Positions 54,119-62,508 of a stretch of DNA of 64,000 bases are shown in pieces. The stretch is from Rubritalea squalenifaciens DSM 18772 (GTDB lineage Bacteria; Verrucomicrobiota; Verrucomicrobiia; Verrucomicrobiales; Akkermansiaceae), in assembly GCF_900141815.1 (NCBI RefSeq), contig NZ_FQYR01000005.1, positions 496,001-560,000 of the forward strand. Reading direction: 5' to 3'. A program made the translations under genes and the position numbers. A model generated the notes under the pieces. It saw nothing but the letters and a program-made list of their open reading frames with translations, was not told where the DNA came from and did no database searches. Positions within the stretch are counted from its first letter, which is position 1. Every line of letters begins with the position of its first letter.

Positions 54119-55081
54119 CTACTTTTGAAAGCGGATTTTCAGCCCACGTTGCTGCCAGTACTTTTCCAGCTTTTGAGGGAGCTCCTTTCTGATCTCTTGG
54201 GGAAAGAGTACGGTATTAGCCTCTTGGATTGATTTCCTATCTTTGAGCGTGGAAATGTAGGTTTTACAGTTCTCCCTTCCTTGAGGGTCAAGGTGATAGA
54301 TATAGTGAGTGATGATGAGGGCTGCAAGATAGTGAGGATAGAAACTTTCGTCCTCGTTAAGTTTTTGGAGCTCCTCACCCCACTGGCGGTTGTTCATGGC
54401 GATGAGATCTTCGAATTTGGGGAGCTCAACCACTGCTCTGATATCGATGAATTTTTTGGCGTGGGCGGGAATGCGGCGAACCATGTCATCAAAGCGGTAG
54501 GAGCCTTTGGGGATGAATGCGGCGGACATGTATTCTGCTGTGCCCTCAGAGAGCCATGAGGGTAAATAGCCCAAGACTCCATGAGTGCTCATGTGTGTCA
54601 ACTCATGTACCAGCAGTCTGTAGTTGGGGAGTCGGCCTATGGGAACTTTGATGAAGTGTTCAGAGCGGAGATAAACGCTCTTTTTTCTACCAGAGTAATA
54701 GCCTGAACTGGAGCGTTTGCCTCCTGCTCTGATGAAGCTCTCCGTGTCGCTGAAGAGATAGATGGGCACTTTGCCTCCCTTTTTATCTTCAGGTGGTGAA
54801 TAGAGCGGGAGCGGAATCCTGGATAGGGCTGCAGGAACGGATTCCGCCGTGACAGCAAATGATCTGATCTTATCGATGGCGATTTTCTCGTTAGAGATGA
54901 ATTGGAAGGTCTTGGTGGTGTAGTGATAGGGGGGAGAGTCCAAATCAGGCATATTGACTGGCGGGCTGGATTTGTTGATGAGTAGTTTGGGCCAGTCTAA
55001 TTCCTCGTCCCCATGCAGTGATCCACTGACTATGAGCAGCAAGAGGTACCAGAGAGAGTATGATGGATGAGCTTTCATCAT
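54119..55081 (-). CDS. Exported MA-type zinc metallopeptidase
   Basis: A 320-residue protein with a signal peptide (~1-25, ending LHG). The peptidase core has HELTH (LLVHELTHMSTHG) and, about 20 residues on, SEGTAEY, giving the HExxH plus Glu arrangement of gluzincin (peptidase MA-like) enzymes. No PDZ or anchor is visible, so it probably acts in the periplasm or outside. The substrate is unknown. The start (MMKAHPS) is preceded by little else upstream. It is divergent from the DUF5690 carrier gene. Confidence 0.83.
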   Translation of the reverse strand: MMKAHPSYSLWYLLLLIVSGSLHGDEELDWPKLLINKSSPPVNMPDLDSPPYHYTTKTFQFISNEKIAIDKIRSFAVTAESVPAALSRIPLPLYSPPEDKKGGKVPIYLFSDTESFIRAGGKRSSSGYYSGRKKSVYLRSEHFIKVPIGRLPNYRLLVHELTHMSTHGVLGYLPSWLSEGTAEYMSAAFIPKGSYRFDDMVRRIPAHAKKFIDIRAVVELPKFEDLIAMNNRQWGEELQKLNEDESFYPHYLAALIITHYIYHLDPQGRENCKTYISTLKDRKSIQEANTVLFPQEIRKELPQKLEKYWQQRGLKIRFQK

Positions 55082-55271
55082 GGAGTTACTAGGGGAATCA
55101 GCAATATTGGTTCTCGTCTATTTTCGATGCAGTCTAGCTGGCGAAAGTGCCAAGGATAGTATGTAAAATGATAGTTTTTAAGACCGCCAACGTTATTCAT
55201 TGTGACAGTAGTGTTGCCTCAGGCGATCGAACTTGTCTAAGTATTAAAGCACGGGATAAAGCGCTTCCAAT

Positions 55272-56675
55272 ATGTCTACTCAAGATCCACCACGACAAGG
55301 TCGCCTCAAAAGCTATCTGACTACGACTAGTCAGACCGCTTTTACAGCCTATGCGGCGATGGCTGCCTTTTTAACTTATTTTGCGATGTATGCCTTTCGC
55401 AAGCCCTATGCCGCGGCGGCATTTGAGGGACAGACTTGGTTTGGTGGTGAGGTCGGGCTCAAGGCGGCACTGGCTGCATCACAGTTGCTAGGTTATGCGG
55501 CGTCCAAAATTATCGGGATCAAAGTGTGTTCTGAGCTGGATCACAGGAAGCGAGGGATCTTTCTGTTTGGTGTGATTGCAGTCGCTGAGCTCAGCCTGCT
55601 TATCTATGGTATCTTGCCGAATGATTGGAAGGTACTCCCCATAGCAGTGAATGGTCTGGCGCTCGGCGTGGTTTGGGGAGTGGTAGTGACTTATCTGGAA
55701 GGGCGCAGAACCTCCGAGGTGCTTCTCGCGGGTTTGTCCTGCTCGTTCATCATGGCGAGTGGTATTGTGAAGGATTTTGGTAAGGCGGTCATCGCGGGTA
55801 GTGATGCCGCTTGGTGGCATGGAGTGCCTCTTTTGAGCCCAAAGCTAGTCCAGCTGACAGGGCCTGTTAGTGAAGGGTGGATGCCTTTTGTGGTAGGGCT
55901 TCATTACCTTCCTATTTTTGCGATTGCCGTGTTTTTACTGAAGCAAATCCCTGATCCTGATGAAAAGGATGTTGCTGAACGCTCTGAAAGAAAGGTGATG
56001 ATGGGAAATGAGCGTATGGTATTCTTGAAGCAGTTTGCTCTGGGGCTATTCCTGCTGTGCGCTGCGTATTTGCTCCTTACAGCGTATCGCGATTTCCGTG
56101 ATACCTACCAAGTGGATATCTTCCGTTTGATGGGGTATGAGGACTCCAAGGAAAATCAGAGTCTGTTGGGAACCTCGGAAACCATCGTCGCTTTTGCGGT
56201 GACCTTGGGGCTAGGTTTACTTTACTGGCTCAGAAAAGTGATGCATCGAGGAGGCCTCTTGCTGGTATGGCTTTTCATGCTAGTAGGTTTGGCTGTATTG
56301 GGCGGAGGAACTTGGCTCTATCAGGCCGGGCTGATTACAGGCTTTAGCTGGATGGTGATGACGGGAGTAGGAGTTTATATGACTTATGTGCCATTTGGCT
56401 CTGTCCTTTTTGATCAGATCATTGCCTCGACGCGTTTCCAAGGGACGGCCGTTTTTGCGATCTATGTTTGCGATGGAGTGGGCTACGTCGGGGCAGTTAG
56501 TTTGTATTTCCTGCGTGGAAGCTTGTTCGGTGACATGGACAAGTTGGTGTTCTTCAGGGAATTTACCTGGCTCATGACCATGATAGGGGTCGTCTGTTTG
56601 GTAAGCAGCTACTGGTATTTTGGAAGAAAAGCCAAAATTGCCAAGGAGTGTGAGGCTCATTTAGAGAGAGCATAA
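55272..56675 (+). CDS. DUF5690 family (MFS-like) membrane carrier
   Basis: A 467-residue polytopic membrane protein with about 12 hydrophobic segments. AMYAFRKPYAAAAFEG, ASQLLGYAASKIIGIKVCSEL and RGIFLFGVIAVAE are typical of DUF5690, a family related to major-facilitator carriers. The transported compound is unknown. The SMR gene starts 23 bases after its stop, so the two may share a transcript. Confidence 0.85.
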   Translation: MSTQDPPRQGRLKSYLTTTSQTAFTAYAAMAAFLTYFAMYAFRKPYAAAAFEGQTWFGGEVGLKAALAASQLLGYAASKIIGIKVCSELDHRKRGIFLFGVIAVAELSLLIYGILPNDWKVLPIAVNGLALGVVWGVVVTYLEGRRTSEVLLAGLSCSFIMASGIVKDFGKAVIAGSDAAWWHGVPLLSPKLVQLTGPVSEGWMPFVVGLHYLPIFAIAVFLLKQIPDPDEKDVAERSERKVMMGNERMVFLKQFALGLFLLCAAYLLLTAYRDFRDTYQVDIFRLMGYEDSKENQSLLGTSETIVAFAVTLGLGLLYWLRKVMHRGGLLLVWLFMLVGLAVLGGGTWLYQAGLITGFSWMVMTGVGVYMTYVPFGSVLFDQIIASTRFQGTAVFAIYVCDGVGYVGAVSLYFLRGSLFGDMDKLVFFREFTWLMTMIGVVCLVSSYWYFGRKAKIAKECEAHLERA

Positions 56676-56698
56676 AATCATTTGAAGGAAATAACTGT

Positions 56699-57019
56699 AT
56701 GGCGTGGCTTTATCTTTTACTGGCAATCTGTTCCGAAGTAGTGGCAACCACAGCTTTGAAAGCATGCGATGGTTTCAGTAAGTTATGGCCATCGCTCATT
56801 GTAGTGATTGGTTACGTTGCCGCTTTCTACTTTTTGTCGCTGGCCGTTCGAGTGATACCCTTGGCCTATGCCTATGCCATATGGTGTGGATTGGGTATTA
56901 TCCTGATTGCCTGTACTGGCTGGATATTTTACCAGGAAGCCATCAGCTGGAGTTCCGCGCTAGGCATGCTCCTCATCCTAGGGGGAGTGGTTTTGCTGAA
57001 GGTGGGGAATGCTGCTTAG
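56699..57019 (+). CDS. Small multidrug resistance (SMR/EmrE-type) transporter
   Basis: A 106-residue inner-membrane protein with four transmembrane helices. The essential membrane Glu is in helix 1 (AICSEVVATTALK). Helix 2 and 3 have YFLSLAVRVIPLAYAYAIWCGLG, the core SMR pattern that fits EmrE/SugE-like proton-coupled exporters of lipophilic cations or guanidinium. The stop overlaps by 4 bases with the convergent HAD gene's stop. Confidence 0.92.
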   Translation: MAWLYLLLAICSEVVATTALKACDGFSKLWPSLIVVIGYVAAFYFLSLAVRVIPLAYAYAIWCGLGIILIACTGWIFYQEAISWSSALGMLLILGGVVLLKVGNAA

Positions 57020-57696
57020 CAGCTTAGTCTGGTGGGGTTTATAAGCGCAAGAGTGGTCGAGTAGACGTCATCAGTAATCATGGCGACTTGCTTGGAGTGC
57101 TCATTGGGGCCGCCTAGACCGGGTTTCATAACCACTTTGATACCAGCGGCATGGGCGGAGGCTACACCATGATTGGAATCTTCAAGCGCAATGCAGTGCT
57201 CCGGTGTCGTGCCGAGGCGCTCAACAGCCAGTAGGTAGATCTCCGGAGCAGGCTTGCTTTGGGTGACCTCATCACCAGCGGCTATGTGGCTGAAGTAGTG
57301 CGTTATTTCGGCGATGCCTAGAAACTGATCGATCTCTGCCCGGTCGCTTGAGGAAGCCACGGCCATGGGGATTTCAAGCTCGGCTAATTTCTCAAGCAGA
57401 TCTTTGATTCCAGGCATGAGAGGTATGCCTGCTGTAGTGATGAAGGTATTGAGATGCTTCGGCCACGAGGCCATGAAGGCATCAAGAGCTAGCTTAGAAC
57501 CGAATTTCTTGGCGCAGTATTTATAAATATAGTCATTGGTCGTGCCAGCAAGGTGAGCATAGTACTCACTCACGCTGAGATCCAAGTTTTGCTCTGCCAG
57601 AGCCAGACGGAAAGCTCGGCAGTAGATCTGTTCCGTATCGAAGATAGTTCCATCCATATCAAAGATAACATGGAGGTTGTTTTGCGGGTTCTTCAT
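57016..57696 (-). CDS. HAD-superfamily phosphatase / phosphoglucomutase-like
   Basis: A ~226-residue cytoplasmic enzyme of the HAD subfamily with a helical cap. Motif I is FDMDGTIFDTE, motif II the SSSD in VASSSDR, motif III the lysine in SKPAPEIY, and motif IV LEDSNHGV. This pattern fits beta-phosphoglucomutase-like or sugar-phosphate phosphatases; the exact substrate is open. The start at 57696 (MKNPQNN) is preferred; the frame reaches 57762, but those codons look non-native. Confidence 0.88.
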   Translation of the reverse strand: MKNPQNNLHVIFDMDGTIFDTEQIYCRAFRLALAEQNLDLSVSEYYAHLAGTTNDYIYKYCAKKFGSKLALDAFMASWPKHLNTFITTAGIPLMPGIKDLLEKLAELEIPMAVASSSDRAEIDQFLGIAEITHYFSHIAAGDEVTQSKPAPEIYLLAVERLGTTPEHCIALEDSNHGVASAHAAGIKVVMKPGLGGPNEHSKQVAMITDDVYSTTLALINPTRLSC

Positions 57697-57788
57697 ACGG
57701 GATCTGGTAATTCTGCAGGAATGGGGAGAGTAGGGGATTCGGCTGCGTTCGGCTATGTGCAAACTACATTTTACGCTGTGCTATTTCG

Positions 57789-58496
57789 TCAGAATGGTTT
57801 GGTGGAGCGAATCGCTTGGCTCATCAGGGAGGCTGGCCATTGGCCTGGGGCGGTGGATTTATTGCCAAGGTATCCGTAGTTGAGTACCGAACCCAGTTGG
57901 GCAAAGAGAAGGCGGGAAGTGGGGCCTAGTGCACCCATGCCCATCATGGAAATGGCAATAGGATGGCCCTCTTGGAGAAGTTTGGCGCAGGAGAACATAT
58001 CCTCCAGTGAATTGAGCTGCACAGCGATTTTAGCGATGTCCGCACCTTGGTCGATGGACTCTCTGATCTTATTTCTCAGAACGTCTTGGGTGGGGGTCTT
58101 TTTGAAATCGTGAAAGGAAGCGATGACTAGGGCATTGTTATTACGCGCCTGAGTGACCGCGGATTCCATCGCCTGGAAATTTGCCAGTTCAATATCCACG
58201 AAGGTGGCAAGCGGGGATAGGGCCGCAAGTAGCTGAGTGCGCTGCTCAGGCGTGAGGCTGGGTGTGCCGCCTTCGGACTCACAGCGAGCAGTGATGAGAG
58301 TCTGCAGTTGGGTGGTTTTCAGTTTGATGAGGGTGTCCTTGACCTTGGGGAGGCTTGATACCAAGGAGTCCAGACGGAACTCGAGAATCTCACACTCATC
58401 CGCGTTGAAGGGGTAATCAAGCAGGGAGGCGTCGCCAATGGAGCCGACAGTCTTGGGACGGTCAGGCATGCTGGGATGTGAGGTCTGAACGGACAT
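57789..58496 (-). CDS. aroD: Type I 3-dehydroquinate dehydratase
   Basis: A 235-residue shikimate-pathway enzyme. The family pattern is EILEFRLDSL at the first barrel strand, LITARCESEGG, then IASFHDFKKTPT with the catalytic His, and ADIAKIAVQ with the Schiff-base Lys. The end, ISMMGMGALGPTSRLLFAQLGSVLNYGYL, is the usual C-terminal block. It dehydrates 3-dehydroquinate to 3-dehydroshikimate. A second ATG nine codons in is possible, since the first nine residues are not conserved in the family. Confidence 0.92.
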   Translation of the reverse strand: MSVQTSHPSMPDRPKTVGSIGDASLLDYPFNADECEILEFRLDSLVSSLPKVKDTLIKLKTTQLQTLITARCESEGGTPSLTPEQRTQLLAALSPLATFVDIELANFQAMESAVTQARNNNALVIASFHDFKKTPTQDVLRNKIRESIDQGADIAKIAVQLNSLEDMFSCAKLLQEGHPIAISMMGMGALGPTSRLLFAQLGSVLNYGYLGNKSTAPGQWPASLMSQAIRSTKPF

Positions 58497-58563
58497 GAGC
58501 TGTTGTTATCAATAATCTCCTGCTTCTTACCAGTGGGAAATGTGGAAGATGCCGCTTTGAAGC

Positions 58564-58627
58564 AAAAACACGCCACCAGCCAAGGACTGGTGACGTGTGT
58601 CACACTTATTCTCAATAGTTGAGATGA
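58564..58627 (-). terminator. Duplicated 3'-UTR with terminator, copy 1
   Basis: Downstream of a PEP-CTERM gene, the minus strand has a TCTCAA/TTGAGA hairpin and then the stem CACGTCACCAG / CTGGTGGCGTG (58569-58579, 58587-58597), followed by TTTTTG. Nearly the same ~60 bases recur at 59456-59519 after the next PEP-CTERM gene. Confidence 0.9.
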
Positions 58628-58643
58628 AAAACAAGAAGGGTGC

Positions 58644-59324
58644 TTATCGTCTGCGGCGCAGGATGAAGCCAAGGCCAGCAAGGCCGATGAGGGCTGTGCT
58701 GGATGGCTCTGGTACGGCAGCCGTGGAGTAGGTGACTACAACGTCGTCCAGGAGATATCTATTGCCTCCTGCTGTTGATCTAAATACGAGATCACCCGCA
58801 GTGATGTCTGAGGTGGCGATGAAGTCCACTGAATAACGTTCCGGGCCAGCATCAGTAACCATGTCGCCGCCGATGGTGCCGTCATTGATTCCAGTGCCAC
58901 TAGTCTCGCCAATTCCTCCAAAATCGATGCGGAAGGTATCGCCGCCGCCATTTACTCTCCACAAGTCGAATTCCACCGTAATTATGTCACCAGTCTTGAT
59001 GTCAAAACCGCTCAGGGTTTGAGAGATGGAGCTGTTCTGGAAGAAAGCTGCATTGCTACCTTCCAGAGGAAGAATTGTCTCAGCATCATTGTTCGCAGTA
59101 TTTGCTCCTGTATTGGAAGGATTGGTGACATAGGCTAGGTGGTCCGCAGTGTTTGACTCGGTCCAGCCCGTGATCGTGCCGTCACCTCCGTCTGCTGTTC
59201 GTGTAGTAAGGCCGTCGGCGAGGACTTGGTCTTCGAAGCCGGAGTTGACTACATTAATGATCGTGGCGGCGTTTGCCAGGCCTGCGCTTGTGAGGAGCGT
59301 GGCTGTTATTAGTGTTTTTTTCAT
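58644..59324 (-). CDS. PEP-CTERM sorted protein
   Basis: A 226-residue exported protein: signal peptide (~1-19, ending ANA), a jelly-roll-like beta domain (~21-195; VVNSGFEDQ, ITGWTES, SISQTLSGF, ITVEFDLWRVNG, which resembles DUF642/CBM-type sandwiches) and a PEP-CTERM tail (VPEPSST, hydrophobic helix, RRRR). Its last ~25 codons and 3'-UTR are nearly the same as those of the next upstream PEP-CTERM gene, while the rest differs. Confidence 0.88.
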   Translation of the reverse strand: MKKTLITATLLTSAGLANAATIINVVNSGFEDQVLADGLTTRTADGGDGTITGWTESNTADHLAYVTNPSNTGANTANNDAETILPLEGSNAAFFQNSSISQTLSGFDIKTGDIITVEFDLWRVNGGGDTFRIDFGGIGETSGTGINDGTIGGDMVTDAGPERYSVDFIATSDITAGDLVFRSTAGGNRYLLDDVVVTYSTAAVPEPSSTALIGLAGLGFILRRRR

Positions 59325-59455
59325 TATTTTGTGTATATTGCAGTGGCTATTCAGAGCATGAATCAGCTCACTACCTCAGAGCGAGAGATGCGTGAGTGTG
59401 ACAGGAATTATGAAATTTTTTTTGCATGTCTGAATGAGGCTGCTCTCTTGGATAA

Positions 59456-59519
59456 CAAAACACGCCACCAGCCAGGGGCTGGTGACGTGCGTCACACATA
59501 TTCTCAATAGTTGAGATGA
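59456..59519 (-). terminator. Duplicated 3'-UTR with terminator, copy 2
   Basis: The second copy of the PEP-CTERM 3'-UTR: TCTCAA/TTGAGA hairpin, then stem CACGTCACCAG / CTGGTGGCGTG (59461-59471, 59479-59489), then TTTTG on the minus strand. Confidence 0.88.
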
Positions 59520-59529
59520 AGAAAAAAGC

Positions 59530-60243
59530 TTATCGTCTGCGACGCAGGATAAATCCTAGGCCAGCAAGGCCGACAAGTGCGGTGCTGCTTGGTTCTGGGA
59601 TAGCTGCTGTGCCTTCGAGAGTGATGCCGTCATAAATGGCATAGGCGCCACCGCCTCCCATGTTGTTTTCAAAAACTGTGATGGTGTATGTGCCTGCGTC
59701 GATTACGGTGTTGCCGAGATCAAAGTCAGAAGTGATATAGTCGATTCCAGTATAGTCCAGTTGAAGCTTGGTTTCAGTCAAATCGGACCCAAGAGAACCT
59801 CCAGAGAGTGTGAACGTGAGGTCAGAAGCAAATGCCTGATTCTGTGAACCAGTATTATTTGTATGACCTGAGATTACCTGAAGGTTGGTGAGGCTAAATG
59901 CTGAATCCAGAGTAAATGTGAAGCTGTACCCGCGGGCATCTGCTCTGTCATCGATATTAAGGTTATGGTTCACATAGAGGTTGTTGCCGTCGGAGTACGC
60001 TGATCCTTGGTTAATGAAACCACCAGCTGGGCTTACTACGCTGATATTAGAGATGTTACTAACCGCTGTATTTACGTTAGTCCAAGATACTGTCACGGAG
60101 CTGGAGCCGCTAGAGTTCTGAACATATCCTGTAGTTGCGGAGTCATTTCCATCAAAGTTCGATGTGAACAGAGTGGCACCGTGTACCATGCCGCCAAGGA
60201 CCAGCGTAGAGCTGAGTAGGAGTGTTTTTGTCATAGGGTTCAT
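59530..60243 (-). CDS. PEP-CTERM sorted protein
   Basis: A ~237-residue exported protein: signal peptide (ending MVHG), a beta-rich domain (FTSNFDGNDSATTGYV, then SGSSSVTVSW, FTFTLDSAFSLTNL, GTYTITVFENN) and a PEP-CTERM tail (IPEPSST, hydrophobic helix, RRRR). The start is uncertain between 60279, 60243 and 60234; 60243 or 60234 gives the most usual signal peptide. The N-terminal domain is unrelated in sequence to that of the neighbouring PEP-CTERM protein, but the tail is near-identical. Confidence 0.84.
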   Translation of the reverse strand: MNPMTKTLLLSSTLVLGGMVHGATLFTSNFDGNDSATTGYVQNSSGSSSVTVSWTNVNTAVSNISNISVVSPAGGFINQGSAYSDGNNLYVNHNLNIDDRADARGYSFTFTLDSAFSLTNLQVISGHTNNTGSQNQAFASDLTFTLSGGSLGSDLTETKLQLDYTGIDYITSDFDLGNTVIDAGTYTITVFENNMGGGGAYAIYDGITLEGTAAIPEPSSTALVGLAGLGFILRRRR

Positions 60244-60359
60244 TGTATTGTTCGTGTATGAACCAGCAGTTTGAGTCATGTGGACTGCTTGAGTTCACTG
60301 CCTAAGAGCCAAAGAGCAGTGAGTGTGACAAAAAACTTCCAATAATTGATCAGTTTTTA

Positions 60360-61847
60360 TTATTTAAAGACAGGGATGAGTCTTGCCGCCGAGATGTTTG
60401 AGCGAATGGTATTGCTCTGTAAGGGCTGGCCGGGAACGGTGATGGTAACAACGTCTTCGGTGAGGGTGTCAGAGAAGGATTGATGAACCCGGAAACCTAC
60501 AGAATTTCCTTGGTCGGGATAATCTGCGGAGAGTATTTTCTCATTCATCGGGTCGAGTGTTTCAACCAGATTGGTCGTTGTGGATCCTGAGTAGAGGGAA
60601 ACAGGGCGTAAGGTGGCATTTTTTACTCCTGTATTTCTCAGGATCTCCACTTTATAGCCTATGGCATTGGTCTCGGCTAACCACTTGGAAATATTTCTGA
60701 TCTGAAGAACGATTCCAGTATGGCCATTTTCTGGTAACTGCAAATCTGTGGCTTTCTCGATCGTATTGTCAGACCAGGGCCAGCCCAGCAGGTGGGTGTG
60801 GTAGATTTTAGAGAGGTTAGATTGGTTGCCTCCTGTTGAGGTGAGGGAAGATCCAGCCCAGCGAATCTCAAGATTTGTTCCTCCAGGATATGCTGTACCA
60901 ACGTGATCAATCAATGGTGTCCACTGTGTATCTAGCGGTAGAGAAGAAGTGATGGCGCTTATGTCTTCAGGCTTATTGACAAAACTGAAGCCGACCGGAC
61001 GTCTGAGGCCGGTGATATAGAGAGAGGCGTCTGCTTCTGTGCGGTCCGGTGGCCACGATTCAGAGACTGCAATCAGAGCCACTCCCGCTTCGGCTTCTGC
61101 CTGATTATTTGCGGTACTCTTATCGGTCACTTGCACTTTGCCATCAAATACGTCGACACGCGTTACTTTGGTATTGGAATGGTCTATGCCGAAGGTGGTG
61201 CCGATGTCCCTGACGATGCCTTGGGTGGTTTTAATATCGATGGATGGGCCGTCCAGGACAGCCCAGGCTTTTCCTGAATTCAGTTGGATGGTTTTCAGGT
61301 CTTCAATGGTGAATTTGGCAGGACCTTGGATCGTGATTTTGTTACCGTCTGCGGAGTGTAATTCGACCAAGCCGGTTTTGACCTCATACTGTTCCTTGGT
61401 TTTGAGCCAGGAGTCGGTGGTGAAATGCTCTTTGTTCTCTGCACCTAGAATAGCGACAACCTGATAGGCGTCTTTGGGCGCGAAGCTCTGATAGATGAGA
61501 GTACCTGCGAGTGAGAAGAGTAGCACCGCTGCGGCGGCAAGAAGGTAGCTTTTACGGCGAGGCTTACGAGTGCCTGTGCTCGCTGTGGCAGGAGTGACCG
61601 TCTGGCTCGAGGTCGACTTCTTGGCAGCTTCCTTCAATGAAATGATGTTGGAGGAAGTTTGGCCGTAGTGATCCATCAGGCTGGAGTGCAGCATCCGCAT
61701 TTTGACGAAGTAGCGGCGAGCCTCAGGATCACTGGGGATGATATGATTCAAATGCGCAATGTCGTCCAAGCTCGCCTCTTTATCGAGTACGCGCTGCACG
61801 AGCTCTATGAGCTCAGGCGATGGTTCATATGGAGTGGTTTGCGACAT
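60360..61847 (-). CDS. FecR-domain anti-sigma protein
   Basis: A 495-residue single-pass membrane protein. The cytoplasmic start (~1-60; ELIELVQRVLDKEASLDDIAHLNHII) is the anti-sigma-like helical region. A basic stretch precedes one transmembrane helix (~102-122). The FecR domain follows (~130-260; VELHSADGNKITIQGPAKF, IVRDIGTTFGI, VDVFDGKVQV), then a ~230-residue beta domain of unknown type. It lies 46 bases after the sigma gene on the same strand and probably holds it inactive until a periplasmic signal arrives. Confidence 0.87.
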   Translation of the reverse strand: MSQTTPYEPSPELIELVQRVLDKEASLDDIAHLNHIIPSDPEARRYFVKMRMLHSSLMDHYGQTSSNIISLKEAAKKSTSSQTVTPATASTGTRKPRRKSYLLAAAAVLLFSLAGTLIYQSFAPKDAYQVVAILGAENKEHFTTDSWLKTKEQYEVKTGLVELHSADGNKITIQGPAKFTIEDLKTIQLNSGKAWAVLDGPSIDIKTTQGIVRDIGTTFGIDHSNTKVTRVDVFDGKVQVTDKSTANNQAEAEAGVALIAVSESWPPDRTEADASLYITGLRRPVGFSFVNKPEDISAITSSLPLDTQWTPLIDHVGTAYPGGTNLEIRWAGSSLTSTGGNQSNLSKIYHTHLLGWPWSDNTIEKATDLQLPENGHTGIVLQIRNISKWLAETNAIGYKVEILRNTGVKNATLRPVSLYSGSTTTNLVETLDPMNEKILSADYPDQGNSVGFRVHQSFSDTLTEDVVTITVPGQPLQSNTIRSNISAARLIPVFK

Positions 61848-61893
61848 TACTTTTCTACTTAGAGAGATTCGGAGGGGTTTGTGACAGGGAAAA

Positions 61894-62433
61894 TTAGAGT
61901 TTTTCGATGCATTCTTTCAGCGCGTGGCGTACCCTAGACATCGTCTTGCGTACAGCCATGTGGCTCTTCTTGTGGATTTTGGCAAAATCTTTGAGACTCA
62001 TGCCGTCGTGGTAGTTGGCTTTCAGCATTTCGGCGTGTTCTTCGGGTAGCTTGCCAATGCAGTGGTTGAGCTTGCGCAACTGGCGCTCGGTCTCCTCGTA
62101 TTGCTCACACACCTCCTCCGTGATTAAGTCGATGGCTTGCTCGGACAAATTGATCATGGGCCGGCGTTTTTGGTCCCGGAAGTACTGGAGACAGCGGTAG
62201 CGGACCACCTTGGAGGCCCAAGCCCGGAAATTGGTGCCTAGTTCAAACTGGGAGGCGTTGTTGATCAGGTAAATGTTGGCCTCCTGGAGGACATCATTAG
62301 CATCAGATGGGCTTACCCCGATGGTACGGATGAGCAGCCTCAGGAATTCTTGTTCCTGGGCGAGCAATTGGTCAAAGGTTTCAGGTACAGGGTTAGTACT
62401 TGAATCCTCAGGTGTTGGCTGGGGTTGATTCAT
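61894..62433 (-). CDS. ECF-type sigma factor
   Basis: A 179-residue sigma-70 family protein. Region 2 is at ~25-95 (EFLRLLIRTIGVSPSDANDVLQEANIYL, NFRAWASKVVRYRCLQYF) and region 4 at ~120-170 (LPEEHAEMLKANYHDGMSLKDFAKIHKKSHMAVRKT split over two helices). It belongs to the sigma group expanded in Planctomycetes and Verrucomicrobia. The order DUF1501 gene / sigma / FecR on one strand suggests a small regulon, with the PEP-CTERM genes downstream as possible targets. Confidence 0.9.
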   Translation of the reverse strand: MNQPQPTPEDSSTNPVPETFDQLLAQEQEFLRLLIRTIGVSPSDANDVLQEANIYLINNASQFELGTNFRAWASKVVRYRCLQYFRDQKRRPMINLSEQAIDLITEEVCEQYEETERQLRKLNHCIGKLPEEHAEMLKANYHDGMSLKDFAKIHKKSHMAVRKTMSRVRHALKECIEKL

Positions 62434-62508
62434 CCGGATGCGGAATCCAACTTGGATCTACTAAGCTTTAGCTTATGGATGCCCCGCTTGGCAAGTGATA
62501 GGAACGAT

